NCBI GenBank assembly: GCA_024220525.1
Contig: JAMYWO010000045.1
Span: forward strand, 1 to 64,000
Length of the DNA: 64,000 nucleotides
Origin: Cochliopodium minus
Lineage: Eukaryota; Discosea; Himatismenida; Cochliopodiidae
Reading direction: 5' to 3'
Notes under the pieces: generated by a model
Databases searched by the model: none
The model's input: only the letters and a program-made list of their open reading frames with translations
Told to the model about the DNA's origin: nothing
Made by a program: the position numbers and the translations under genes
Shown here: positions 1 through 12,102 of the stretch, in pieces
How the letters are laid out: every line of letters starts with the position of its first letter
Position numbering within the stretch: the stretch's first letter is position 1

Positions 1-175
1 AAATAAAAAAATAAAAAAATAAAAAAATAAAAAAATAAAAAAAATAAAAAAATAAAAAATAAAAAAATAAAAAATAAAAAATAAAAAATAAAAAATAAAA
101 AATATTGGAAATAAAAATTTTGAAATAAAAAATAAAAAATAAAATATAGAAAATAAAATAAAAAATAAAAAAAAA
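1..175. repeat. A-rich simple repeat (AAAAAAT units)
   Basis: Nearly uninterrupted runs of A broken by single T. It lies just downstream of the last visible exon of the PX-PH gene on the minus strand and probably belongs to an intron or 3' flank of that gene. No coding signal. Confidence 0.85.
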
Positions 176-2200
176 AATAGATCTACATTAACAGATAGTT
201 TTGTATTTGCTTGTTCAACTTTTACATTTCTTAGGAAATTAACCCATTCTTCTGATTCTTTTTCAGAGTTTGCGCAGAAGTAAAAGGGATCCTTGTGCAA
301 CATGTGCTCTATTTTAAACATAAAGTTGTTTGGTTTATTCAGAATTCCTGTCTCATCCAATTTACTACAGATAGAAACAGTGCAATAATCTTTTAAGAAA
401 ATTAATTTAAACAAAATTTAAAATAAATTAAAATAAATTTGATTAAAATTAATTTTAAATCAAAAATAAATTTTAAATCAAAAATAAAAAAAATAGTTCG
501 AATAACAAATTTAAAAACAAATTTTAAAAAAAAAAAAAAAAATAGTTCGAATAACAATTTAAAATAAATTAAAATAAATTTGATGGAAATTAATTTTAAA
601 TCAAAAATAAAATTAAATTAATTTTAAATCAAAAATAAAATTAAATTAATTTTAAATCAAAAATAAAATTAAATAATTAAATAACAAATAAATTTTTTAA
701 ATAAAAAATAATAAAAAATTAAAATTTAATTTTTTTTAAAAAAATAATTAAATTATTTTGATTAAATTACCTAAAGTGATAACACCTGTGCTTGTTGAAT
801 CTTCTTCTGTCTTAAAAATATACAAATTATTCAACAAAAGAAAATAAAATTTCCTCCAACTCCCCTTAGATTGATTCTCTTTAGAACTGCCAGGCTGAGA
901 AATCTCTTTGCTTTCAAAAAAGGATTTGCTGTAATAAAAATGAAGGAAACCATCTTTTTTCGCACCCATATATTTCAATGACAAAACAGAAGGATTGAAA
1001 AAAGGATCCAAGAAATTTACTACTTCCACGTTAGAAAAGATGACCATGTTCTCGCAAATTTGGTCCAAGAAGACTTGTAGCATTATTTTCCTTTGTTCGA
1101 TGATTTGGCTTTCCAATTTGTTCATTTTCTTTGGAGGGAACGGCAAAAAATGATCCTTCACTTTTTCTCTGAGCTGAAAAAAATAATTAATTATATCATC
1201 TGTGATGCAATTTAATTTTAAAATATTTTTTATTTTTTGATTTTATCTAAATTATATTTTAAATTTTATAATTTTTTTGTTGTGATTTATAAATTCCTTA
1301 CAAATCCATGCAAAGTTTTAAATTGGCTATATCTCCTTGGTACTACCCAAACAGAACCTTCAGTAGTTATTTTCAAAATATAAAGCTAATTTTTTTTATT
1401 AAAAAAAAATTTTTTTAATAATTTTCCTTTTTAATAATAAAATTTATTTGAAAATTTTTTTTTTGTGAAAAAATTTTACAGTGTATCCTTTGGATGAGTT
1501 GTACGTACTTATAATACTTATTTTAATTCCGTTTGATAAAATCCTCGTTTCATTTTTAGTTGCAGATTCGTTGAATTGGAGCTTCTTGATGGATCCAGGC
1601 AAAGTGGAGTACTTGTTGAGCGTTCTGTTGATTTTTTTAGGAGAAGACAAGTCAACTTTACTCCCTCTCAACTCTCCATTAATTTCTCCAATCACACTAA
1701 CTTCTTCAACATTTTTTTCAACAGAATTATTTGTGTTGGATTCTCTAAGTGTTCCGTTTAATCTTTTGAGGAGTTTTTTGTAGAGAAGAGTGTATTTAGG
1801 ATCCATTTTCTCTTCTAGTTTCTCCAGCTCAATTCTCACTTCTTCTTTTTCTTTGTTTATCGTGTTGATTTCTTCTTCCTTTTGTACGACGAGCTGATTC
1901 AAGAAAATCACTTCAGATTCTAGATTCTCTTTTTCATTTCTCAAATTATCATTCTTTGTCTGCAATTCCTTTATTGCCTAAAAAAGAAAATAAATTTATA
2001 GAATTATCCACAAGAAATTTATCTCTCCTCATTTTAGTTAAATAAATATGGAAATTTTTGTTCATTTATTTTACTTGATTAGATGATATCCTTTCCTTTT
2101 GGAATAGATTCACTGTCATATCTATTTTGGTTTTTATCTCTTTCAATTTATTGGCATTATTCAGGGCCAAATTCTTCCAGTATTGTAAATCTTGTTCCAT
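176..2200 (-). CDS. Coiled-coil, PX and PH domain protein (runs off left edge)
   Basis: Phosphoinositide-binding membrane protein, type not resolved. Five exons fit in phase: 2200-2075, 1977-1480, 1385-1302, 1173-771 and 389 to about 176. The start is the ATG at 2200. Residues 1-100 are charged and heptad-like (coiled coil). A PX domain follows, with the RRYSQFKTLH signature and a PFPPKK proline loop. Then comes a PH domain split by an intron: a W-R-K-F-Y-F-L-L-L strand in exon 4, and the closing helix with EEWVNFLRN in exon 5. PX-PH order occurs in phospholipase D and in sorting or signalling adaptors. No HKD motif is visible, but the gene continues outside the window. All four visible introns have GT-AG ends. 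Domain calls are firm, the overall identity is not. Confidence 0.75.
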
Positions 2201-2384
2201 TTAAAAAATGGAAGATGGATGATTTATTAAATCAAATTCAATTTTTTTAATTTTAATTTTTTTCACAAATTATCTCCCAAGAAATAGTTATTATGGAATG
2301 AAAGTAAATTCAATTTTATTTGATTGTCAATTGAGTTCTAGAATTATAAAAAAAAAATTGGAATTTAAGATTTAAATCATTTGA

Positions 2385-3771
2385 ATGGATTGCGATCATT
2401 TATTAAGATTACCAAAGAATTTGAAGATATATTTGTTTTCATTTTTAACTGTTGAAAATATTTTTCGTATAGCAATGACATGCAAAGAAATGAATAGGTA
2501 TAAAATCTGGAATTAATTTTGAAAAAAATGAAATTCTGAAATTTATTTGCATCAAATTATGAACTCATGTTTACAAGAATGGTGTGATTAAATTGGAATA
2601 ACAATATCCATTTAAATACATCAACATATAAATTTCCCTTGATCAAAATTTATTAAAAAGAGAAATATTATATATTTTGTTTCAATTTTGAAATTATTTT
2701 TAGCTCTATCAAAAAATCATATTCCTCATCTTTTTTATTGATTAATATCTTTTACTTTTTATTTAAGAATATTCGAAAGAGAAGAACTCTGGAAACTTTT
2801 GTTAGAAAGAGATTTTGGTAAACCAGAGACAAAAATCGAGAATGAAACATCCAAACAAACATACTACAACCAAAGCTCAATCTGCAAAGACATGTTCACC
2901 AATGACCCTGCCTATTCAGAGTGGAAACCTAAATTTATTCAAAATAAATTCATTCTTACACCTCCCGAAGATTATGAAGAATCCCAATTCGTGGTAGTGA
3001 CTAAAAAACTTTTACTTCCAAACTCTGAATACCAATTCTAGATCGAAGTTCTCAAATTTATTGAGTAAAATTTATTTTGTTTCTTTTAAATATACTTTTT
3101 TCAAAATTTTTTATTGTTAAATTTTAAAAAAATAAAATTTAGGATGTAAGATCAAATTCTTTTATAAAATAAATTTAAATCTTTCTTAAATTCTATCAAA
3201 ACAGTCCATATCTTTTGTTTGGAGTTGCCGAAAAAAGTATCCACAGGAAAGATGAACTAAATGGGTACTATTTTTTTAACAAACAAAAGTTATAAATTTA
3301 AAACAAAATTAAAATGTTACAATCAAATAATTAAATAATTGTTTTTAAAAAACAAGGCAAGGGTTTTTTTTTACTTCTGCCAATACTTTTATTCAAGACA
3401 AACATAATATGTTAATTATTTATAATCGTTGAAAAGCTACTAATTTTGAAAGTTCTCCAGAAATAAAAGTTGGGACAGTCTATAAACTAATTATCAAAGT
3501 AAAAAACAACAAATTCACTTAATTTTATTTTTAATTTTTTAATTTTAAAATTTCTTTATTTATTAAACTTTCTTAGATTGATCAAGATTACAAAACAAAA
3601 ATTTCTACTTTCATAGATGAAAAATACTTTTCAGGTGAATTCGATTGCCACTTTCTCCCTCAAAATCTTCCTCGTGTATCTGTTTGTATTCCCTTTGGAT
3701 CTGAAGTATCCATTCGTTTGCTTAAATATAACTTCACTAAAAAAGATGGTGAATTCAAAATAATAAATTAA
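2385..3771 (+). pseudogene. F-box/SPRY-like protein, copy 1 (two in-frame stops)
   Basis: First of four tandem paralogs. Exons 2385-2497, 2768-3064, 3143-3145, 3205-3264, 3357-3498 and 3577-3771 line up one for one with the other copies, and every junction keeps phase. The N-terminal F-box reads LPKNLKIYLFSFL. The rest matches the SPRY-like region of the siblings. Two codons break the frame: TAG at 3039-3041, where siblings have Glu, and TGA at 3430-3432. Exon 5 is six codons shorter than in the siblings. With splice sites and phases intact, inactivation looks recent. Stop read-through cannot be ruled out from sequence, but standard code use elsewhere makes a pseudogene more likely. Confidence 0.75.
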
Positions 3772-3932
3772 ATATCTTTCACTTCAAACAGACACAATTC
3801 CTTGTTTGTCTTTCAAAAGTTTTCAAATTTCTTTTCTCAAATTTCTTTCTTCATTCAAATATATAAATTAAAAAAAAAAAATTTGAAAAAGAAAATCTTC
3901 CAATACTTTCAAGAGACTTTAAAATTTTTTGA

Positions 3933-5246
3933 ATGTCAAAAGATATTGATTATTTGATCAAATTACCCAAGAATCTAAAGATATATTTGTTCTCATATTT
4001 AGCTGTTGATAATATATTCCACTTGGGATTGACATGCAAAGAAATGAATAGGTATAAAAATGAAAAATCATCAAATATCAGGATTCATAAGCTGAAAATA
4101 TTCAAAATATTTTCTAAATATAATAATAACGAAGAAAATATAAACTAGAAATATAAAATAGAATTTAAATCAAATATCCTTTTTTTTACCAAAATTTGTA
4201 AAAAGGATATTTGAAAGAGAAGAACTATGGAAAATGTTGGTTGAAAGAGATTACGGAGAACACGAGATATTAAACAAAAAAGAAACCTACAAATTAAAAT
4301 ACTACAATCTAAGCACTCTCTGCAAAGATATGTTCACAAATAATCCTACCTTTTCTGATTGGAAACCAACTCCAAATAAAAACAAGTATTTGTTCTTTCA
4401 TCCAGAAGAGATAATAGAAGATGATGATTATTTCTTTATCACAGTTAGTAAAAAACCTTTACTTCCTCATTCTGAATATCATTTTGAAATCGAAATTCTT
4501 GAATACATTCAGTACAAAAAATTTAATTTTGAATTAAATTTTTGAATTAAATTCATTATTTAATCAAAATTTAAATTTTAGAATGTAAGAAATTTTTAAA
4601 AGTTTATCCCATTTAAACAAATAATACTAAATTTCTTTTTAAAATATAAATAACAGGCCTTATTTACTATTTGGAGTAGCGGAAAAAGGAATTGATAAAA
4701 TAGACAAGAAATACTGGTATCGAGTTTGATTTCAAAAATAAAAAAAATTAATAAATTTTTTATAATCTCCAAAGGGAATCATTTTATTTTACCTCTGCCA
4801 ATACTTTTGTCCAGGACAGAAATGTACTTGAAAAAACCCCCGTGAATAAAAACTATCCTGTTAATTATACTTCAGTTTCATTCAAAGACTCTCCCATTAT
4901 TAAAATTGGGACAATTTACAGGTTTATTGTCAAAGTAATTTTTTTTTATTCTCCAAGAAATTTTTTCATTAAATTGACTTATTTATTTCATTAACATAAA
5001 ATTTTCTTCTTTTATTTTTTATTTAATTTTTTTTTTTTGTTTAATTTTCTTCTTTAGATTGATAAAGATTACCAAGTAAAGATATCCACTTTTATTGATG
5101 AAAAATATTTTTCTGGGGAATTCGATTGTCCTTTTCAACCAGGATCCCTTCCTCATTTTTCCGTTTGTATTCCGTACGGATTCAAAGTTTCTATTCGAAG
5201 TTTGTCTCCAAAAAAAATAAAAACTAACAAAGATTTGCAAAAATAA
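3933..5246 (+). CDS. F-box/SPRY-like protein, copy 2
   Basis: Probable substrate-receptor subunit of an SCF-type ubiquitin ligase: F-boxes bind Skp1, and the C-terminal domain would bind the target. Exons: 3933-4051, 4206-4511, 4582-4584, 4657-4716, 4775-4934, 5058-5246. The F-box (residues about 8-40) runs across intron 1. A WKMLVERDYG motif follows, as in many protist F-box proteins. The second half reads like a B30.2/SPRY domain: strand FEIEILEYI, then PYLLFGVAEK, then FYFTSANTFVQD, a GTIYRFIVKIDKDY strand pair and a final VCIPYGFKVSIR strand. The 3-base third exon (AAT) is needed only if both flanking introns are real; skipping it also keeps frame. The upstream flank is almost identical to that of copy 3, so the duplication is recent. 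SPRY assignment is by pattern and moderately sure. Confidence 0.75.
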
Positions 5247-5328
5247 AGAGAATATTCTTTCAACAAAAAAAAAAAAATTTGAATAAGAAAATCTTCCAAT
5301 ACCTTCAAGAGACTTTAAAATTTTTTGA

Positions 5329-6899
5329 ATGTCAAAAGATATTGATTATTTGATCAAATTACCCAAGAATCTAAAGATATATTTGTTCTCATATTTGGCT
5401 GTTGATAATATATTTCAAGTGGCATTGACATGCAAAGAAATGAATAGGTATAAAAATGAAAAATATCAAATATTAGGATCATAATGCTTGGAAATAATCG
5501 AATTGATTCAAAAATATTTTTCTCATTAAAGAAGATGTGATTATCAATATCCTTCAAAGAATTTACATTAAATTAAACCTTTTTTTTTTATCAAAATTTG
5601 TAAAAAGGATATTTGAAAGAGAAGAACTTTGGAAAATGCTGGTTGAAAGAGATTACGGAAAACACGAGTTATTAGACAAAAAAGAAACCTACAAATCAAC
5701 ATACTACAATCTAAGCACAATCTGCAAAAATATGTTCACCAACCATCCCTCCTTTTCTGATTGGAGACCAAAACAAGAGGAAAGTGGGTACATCATCTCT
5801 TATCCTAAAAAATATTTCGAAAATACATTTGTCACAGTGAGCGAACAACCATTGATGATTAATTCTGAATCTCATTTTGAAATTCAAGTTTTAGAATACA
5901 TACAGTTTAATATTTTTGAATTTAAAATTAATATTTTAAAAAATCAATTTTTTTTTAACTTAGAGCGTAAGATAAATTTTTTCAAATTTTTGAAATTTAT
6001 ATTTACTTTTTTTATTCTTTAAAAAAAAAATTAATGTAGTCCGTATCTTTTATTTGGGGTAGCCGAAAAAAGTATCTACAGAAAAGGAAGTATGTATGGG
6101 TAAAAAAAAGTTCTTTTTTAAAAAATCTTTTAAAAAAATTCTTATTTTTTTAATTTTTTGATTTAAATCACAAAAAAAAAGAGAAGGATTTTTCTTTACA
6201 TCTTACAATACTTTCATTCAAGACACAAAGCATAGTGGTCTTAATCCTATTGAAAAAGACAAACCTGTCACTTATAGCCCAAAAAAGATGGAGTGTTCTC
6301 CCAGAATCAAAGAAGGAACAGTCTACAGATTAATTATAAAAGTAAATTTTTTTTTATTTTTTACTTTTTATTTTATTTATCTTCATTTTTTATTTTTCAA
6401 ATAATTTTATTTTTAATATAATTTTTGAAATTATTTTTATTTTTAATATTATTTTTGATATTATTTTTTATTTTTTATTTATTTTTAAATTATTTTTAGT
6501 TTTATTTTTTAGTTTATTTTTTGTAATTTTTTTTTCTTGATCATGATTATATTTTTTTATTGTTGCATTAATTTAATTTTTTAAATTTTTTGATTTTTTA
6601 GTTTAATTTTTTATTTTTATTTTACTTAGACAGATCAAGATTACAAAACAAAAATTTCTACTTTCATTGATGAAAAATACTTTTCAGGGGAATTCAAATG
6701 CCCTTTTCTAAAAGATAGCATTCCTCATTTGTCTGTGTGCGTTCCAAAGGGTTTCAAAGTTTCTCTTCGCAAAATTTCGGTCCACTCAGATTTGAACAAA
6801 AGAAAACCAAGTGAAATGGTTATACATAACGAACCGCTAAAAGAGAAAAAAGAAAGTTTCTACACCAAATTATTTTCTTTTTTCAAAAATAAGAAATAA
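5329..6899 (+). CDS. F-box/SPRY-like protein, copy 3
   Basis: Paralog of copy 2 with the same six-exon plan: 5329-5447, 5608-5904, 5964-5966 (AGC), 6040-6099, 6182-6341, 6630-6899. The first exon and about 50 bases before it are nearly identical to copy 2. The SPRY-like part reads PYLLFGVAEK, FFFTSYNTFIQD and GTVYRLIIKTDQDY. It differs from its siblings by a longer, lysine-rich C-terminal tail of about 40 residues ending FSFFKNKK. The first internal donor is weak (GTTTAA), which is relevant to the micro-exon question. Role as in copy 2: likely ubiquitin-ligase substrate adaptor, target unknown. Confidence 0.75.
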
Positions 6900-6967
6900 T
6901 AATAAAAAATAAAAAATAAAAATAAATAATAAAAAAATAAATAAAAAATTGTTTAAGACAATTTTCT

Positions 6968-8249
6968 ATGTTGAGAGAAAATGATTATTTGATTAGATTA
7001 CCAAAGAATTTGAAGATTTATTTGTTCTCATTTTTGACTGTTGATGATATATTCCACTTGGCATTGACATGCAAAGAAATGGAAAGGCATAAATGATCAA
7101 AAAATATAACTCACAATAAACGTATAAAGAGATTATGATTGAAAATATTTTATACTCCTTGAAATTATTAATATATCGATAAAATAATGGAGAGAAAAAT
7201 ATCTTTATAGTATAATTTCAAATACAAAAATCTTATCCTCAATCGAATTCAATCAACTCATAATTTTTTTTTTTCAAATTTTTTCTCTTTAGGATATTTG
7301 AAAGAGAAGAACTATGGAAAATGTTGGTTGAAAGAGATTGCGGAAAACACGAGATATTAGACAAAAAAGAAACCTACAAATCAACATACTACAATCTAAG
7401 CACAATCTGCAAAGATTTGTACACCAACGATCTCACTTACTCCCATTGGAAACCTGTTACCCAAAAAAACATTTCCATCATTATTCCTCCTTCTAATTCT
7501 CCCGAAACACACTTTGTTACAGTGAGCAAACAACCATTGCTGGCCAATTCCGAATATCATTTTGAAATCGAAATTCTCAAATACATACAGTTAAAAAAAA
7601 AATTTTATTTAAGAAATTTTTTTAAATTAATTTTTTTAATAAAAAAAAAATTAGTGCGTAATATTTTTTTATTTACAAAATTAATTTTATTTTATTTCTA
7701 AATTTATTCAGACCTTATTTTTTGTTCGGAGTTGCTGAAAAAAGTATTTACAGAAAGGAAAATATGTATGGGTAAAATTAATAATTTTTTTTAATTTAAA
7801 TCAAAAATTTTTTCAACAAAACTTTTTATTTTTTTTTACAAAAAAAAAAGACAAGGTTTTTTCTTTACTACCTCCAATACTTTCATCATTGATTCCAAAC
7901 TCCAAAATGGACTGACTGTCGAAAAAGATAAACCTGTCATATATTTCCCTGTAAATATAAATTGTCGTCCCACAATAAAGGTTGGAACAGTCTACAGGTT
8001 GATTACAAAAGTTGAAAAAAAAATTTTAAATTTTTTTTTAAATTTTTTATTTTAAAATTTGTTTTCCTTTTACAATAGATTGGAAAAAATTATGAAACAA
8101 AGGTTTCTACTTTCATTGATAAAGTAAACTTTTCAGGAGAATTCGATTGCCCTTTTTTACCAGGGAACATTCCTCATTTGTCCGTCTGCATCCCATTAGG
8201 ATTTGAGGTTTCAATTCGTAGAATATCTAAGAAATTGGATAAGAATTAA
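6968..8249 (+). CDS. F-box/SPRY-like protein, copy 4
   Basis: Fourth tandem paralog. Exons: 6968-7086, 7293-7589, 7655-7657 (TGC), 7712-7771, 7851-8010, 8079-8249. All phases agree with the other copies. Intron 1 begins with GC (7087-7088, context GAAAG|GCATAA), where the other copies have GT at the same place, so this is a GC-AG intron if spliced. Later donors are GTTAAA and GTTGAA, also off consensus. F-box (LPKNLKIYLFSFL), WKMLVERDCG and SPRY-like strands (PYFLFGVAEK, GTVYRLITK, VCIPLGFEVSIR) are intact. Likely an SCF ligase adaptor; function otherwise unknown. Confidence 0.72.
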
Positions 8250-8339
8250 ATTTATTAGGTTGAAATCAAAAAATTAATCAAAATTTGGAAAATAAATTCA
8301 ATTCAAATTTTAATTTGAAATTAAATTTATTTTTTTTAA

Positions 8340-10503
8340 ATGAAGAAGATTCAAATCATCCCCCACGGGAATAATTCAAATACTTCTCCCCACTTTATTA
8401 AGAATCAAAGAGCAGAAACAAAAGTAGGTCAAAATATNAATAAAAAATAAAAAATAAAAAATAAAAAATAAAAAATAAAAAATAAAAAATAAAAAAATAA
8501 AAAATAAATAATAAATAATAAATAATAAATAATAAATAATAAATAATAAAAAATAAAAAATAAATAAATAAATAAATAAAAAATAAAAAATAAATAAAAA
8601 ATAAAAAATAAAAAATAAAAAAATAATTAATTTTGGGATAGGATTAAAAATGATCAATTTTGGATTGAAGTCACTCATCCAGGAACCAAAGTTTATTGCC
8701 ATTTAGCACAAGGTGATGGAAGATGCAAAGGAAAACAAAATTACACTATTTCCATAGGAATATATGTATGGGAATTGAATGGTAAAATAAAAATAAAATT
8801 TATAATTAATTTTAAAAAATTTAATTTAAAAAATATTTTTTAAAAAATTAAATTATTATTTGATTAAAAATAAGATCCAAGGCAAAAATTGAAAGATAGA
8901 AGCTCCAAAACTGTTTCTAATCCAACTTTTATCAATTCAAGAGAATCTTGTTGCTCAGTGGAACTTCCTAAAGGATATTATTGTATCATGCCTTGTACTT
9001 TCAATCCAGGTGATTCCACCAAGTTTTATTTGAGTGTTTACAGCGATAAAATCATAAAATGTGGGGTAATTGGTAAAGAAAAAATTTTTTTTAATTAAAA
9101 TTTTATAATTTTTTTTTTTTCAACATTTTTTTTTTTATAAATATTTATTTTTAAAAATTGATTAAAACTGTTTTTTTTTTTAAAGAACCTTCACATAATG
9201 CACAACCACTTAAAAAAGGAGGAAGTAATGGAAAGGTTGAGAAACCACCAACTCACTTGAACACCAACAAACACGAGCAAACCCACTCAAGCGGACCCTC
9301 CAAACCCAAACCCCACGAAACTCCCAAAACAACAACGACAACCAAAACCCACGATAACCACAAATCACCATCTCACCATTCCTCTTCACATACTCCCCGT
9401 TCTCATTCTCCTCCTTCTCATTCTTCACATTCTTCTAAACATACTCCTCGTTCTCATTCTCCTCGTTCGCATACTTCCCAATCTTCTCGTACACATAATG
9501 AAAAACCTCATGGAGGCAGTACTGTTGTCACCAAAACTACTACCACCAAAACTTCGGGCAACAATAACAACAACCACCCTAAAACTGTCACCACTACCAC
9601 TACAACAACCAAAATCAATGGAAATGATCACCCAAAAATTGTAACAAAGACACAACACGAAATTAGAAATGAGAAGCCTCTTCCTCATAAGACACACGAT
9701 CATCATTCTAATGAAATCAGACACGACAAATCTCATCCTCATCATAAATCTCACGACAAATCTCCTTCGCATCATAGTTCCTCTTCTTCTCATTCTTCTT
9801 CGTCTCATACTCCTCATTCTTCTCAAACCACAAACATTCGTTCTTCACAAGAATACAAAAGTTCTGTAAAGGCAAGTTGGTCTGGAAAGTAACTAAAAAA
9901 AAAAATTTAAATTCCAATTTTAAAACTAACAAAAAACTTTTTAAAAAAAATTAAAAAGAACTGCTGGAGGATCTCCTGGAATAATTGAAACAGCATTAAG
10001 GTATTTTTCAATTTAATTTAATTCGTTCTCTTTTTTATTTAAAAAAAAAAATAAATAAGAATGTCAGTATCCGAAAACCAAGCTTGGAAAGACAACATCT
10101 TTTTTGAAATAAGACCCGAAGGAAATATGATCCCCAACGAATTTAAAGTCATCATAACATTACAACAGCCCAAAGACAAGAAAAAGAAGGCTGGCATTTT
10201 TGTGTTCTCAAAGTTTAAGGGAGGAAATGAAAAATTTTCAAAGAAATATTTGGATACCAAATCTCCATTACAAAAAAAAGAATTGATTCTTTTTGAATTT
10301 ACTTTTAAAGCTTTGCATACTCCTTACTTGATAAGTATAAAAAAAAAAAAATCAAATTAATTCTTTGAAATGATTTTAAAAATTACCTTTTTTTTAAAAA
10401 AATTTTAGTGGCTGCAACAGAGAAACCTGGGAAGGAAAATAATTATCTTCTTTCAGTTCAGTCTAGCGAAAAACTTTCTCTAAAGCAAATTAATTTGTTC
10501 TAA
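8340..10503 (+). CDS. Tandem calpain domain III (C2-like) protein without protease domain
   Basis: Two copies of the calpain C2-like domain III joined by a low-complexity linker. Copy A spans exons 8642-8781 and 8875-9072: DQFWIEVTHPGTKV, then SRESCCSVELPKGYY and FYLSVYSDK, the usual strand order. The linker (9186-9888) encodes some 220 residues of His, Ser, Thr, Pro and Lys. Copy B begins at its end with SWSGKTAGGSP and continues through exons 9959-10000, 10060-10334 and 10409-10503, closing with NNYLLSVQSSEK. No cysteine-protease core is present upstream or between. The first exon (ATG 8340) is uncertain: its join does not keep phase with the obvious acceptor at 8641, and an undetermined base lies in that intron (8438). 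Family knowledge: domain III binds phospholipid or calcium, so membrane binding is inferred. Confidence 0.7.
8430..8628 (+). repeat. (AAAAAT/AAAT)n tract inside intron 1
   Basis: About 200 bases of AAAAAAT and AAAT units with one undetermined base at 8438. It probably lies in the first intron of the calpain-domain gene. The long minus-strand frame across it is a by-product of the repeat. Confidence 0.85.
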
Positions 10504-10763
10504 ATGGGAAATAGAAATTTGAATTAAATTAAAAATTTTTATAAATAAAAAAAAAAATGAAAAAAATAAAAATATCAAAGTTCCCAAAGAGGAATTTTCC
10601 AAATGTGTTCATCAAATATAATTCCATTCTTTTCAATACATATTCTATCTCCACTATTCAATCAGAAAAAAGAATATACACACCTTTATTAAAGTAAAAA
10701 AAATAAATATATCGCTTATAAAAATTTTTATTATTCAAATGATATTGAACATATCCATTCAAT

Positions 10764-11826
10764 ATGATTGAAGATAAACAAATCAACCATCAATTTATTT
10801 GAATATATTATTTTTTTTTCATTTGAATTTAACAGTAGTAATCAATCTGGGTTGGATGAAACAATAAAAATCACTCCACAAAAACCAAAATGGAGGATAA
10901 AATCACATGTTAATCCTCTATCCTCCTTATTCCATTTGAAAGCAGATATTCCTAATTGGGAGAAAACATTCGAGGATATAAACAAACCAATCATAATGGA
11001 TATTGGATGTGGAAAAGGCAAGATACACCAATTATTTTTTAAATATAAATCATTTTTATAATTTCAATATAATGAAAAAGAAATATAAAGATTGATAAAG
11101 AAGTATATCATATCACTCTGCAATATATCCATTTTTAAATGAAATAAATTAATATCGTTAAAAGTAAAGGGAATTATGAAGAAATTTCAATTTATTTTTT
11201 AATTAATCTTCTTTTAGGATCGTTTTTGTTAAATTTCAGCGAAAAAAAAGATTACAATTTCATAGGGATAGATATCCACACCCAAGTTATCTCTTATTTG
11301 TTGTACAAAAAAGATTTGTTAGAAAGAAAAAACCTCCATTTCATATGTGCCAACGCAAATTTGCACTTTCAAGATATTGTTGATTCTCTCCCAAATAGTA
11401 AAGAAAAAAAAGATTGAATATTATAAAAAAATTTTTTTTTATTTTGTTTACACTTTTTGTTTTATTTTTAATCGAATATTTTAATTTTTTAATTAATTAT
11501 TTTTTTTCTTAGAAAACTTGTTAAACTATGTTTGTGTTTCATTCCCTGATCCTTGGCATAAAAAAAAACATAAAAAAAGACGGATGATAAACAGCCATCT
11601 TGTAGGCGTTTTTGCTGATTGTCTACCAAAGGACTGCAAGATCTTTTTCCAGACAGATGATCAGATGTTGTTTGATGAATCTTTAGATATCTTTCAATTT
11701 AATACGAATATTAAAACTTTGGATAAGAATCTTAGTGATAATCCCTTCAATTACAATACTACAAGAGAAACTGGTCTAAAAAGTTCTAATGAGAAAATTT
11801 ATAGAGCATTGTTTCAAATTAAATAA
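10764..11826 (+). CDS. tRNA (guanine-N7)-methyltransferase, bacterial TrmB type
   Basis: Would methylate G46 of tRNA using S-adenosylmethionine. Exons: up to 11017, 11218-11397, 11513-11826. Seen: HVNPLS near the N-terminus, the SAM motif DIGCGKGSFLL formed across intron 1, the GIDIH acidic strand end, ANANLHF, and the catalytic SFPDPWHKKKHKKRR block followed by an FFQTDD strand. This wording is that of bacterial and plastid TrmB rather than of the usual eukaryotic METTL1/Trm8. Intron 1 starts with GC (11018-11019, AAAAG|GCAAGA), the strong context typical of GC-AG introns, and is required to restore the SAM motif. The 5' end is unresolved: ATG 10764 is the nearest start, but a stop follows, so a short upstream intron or exon must be missing from my model. 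Confidence 0.82.
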
Positions 11827-12102
11827 TTTTATGAAAAGTAAAATTACTGTTTAATTCTTGAAACTCAATTAATTGATCTTTTATGAAGATTGTTTTTAAA
11901 TCTAAATCAAGATTTTTGGGTTTTTGATAAATGATCTATAAACAATCACATTTGAACGCAAGTAAATTTAAAAAAGGTTTTTTTAAACAAAATATTTCCA
12001 AATAAATTGAAACAAGTAAGGGATGTTTGATCCATTTTAGATTTTGGTGAAGATTAAATATTTTCAGTTAAAAAAAATAAAATCTCCATTTAAAAAAAAA
12101 AA

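Noticed and set aside
9210-9932. Several long frames on both strands over the His/Ser-rich linker
   Set aside because: They are shadows of the biased codon use of the linker; only the plus-strand frame continues into calpain domain III motifs at both ends.
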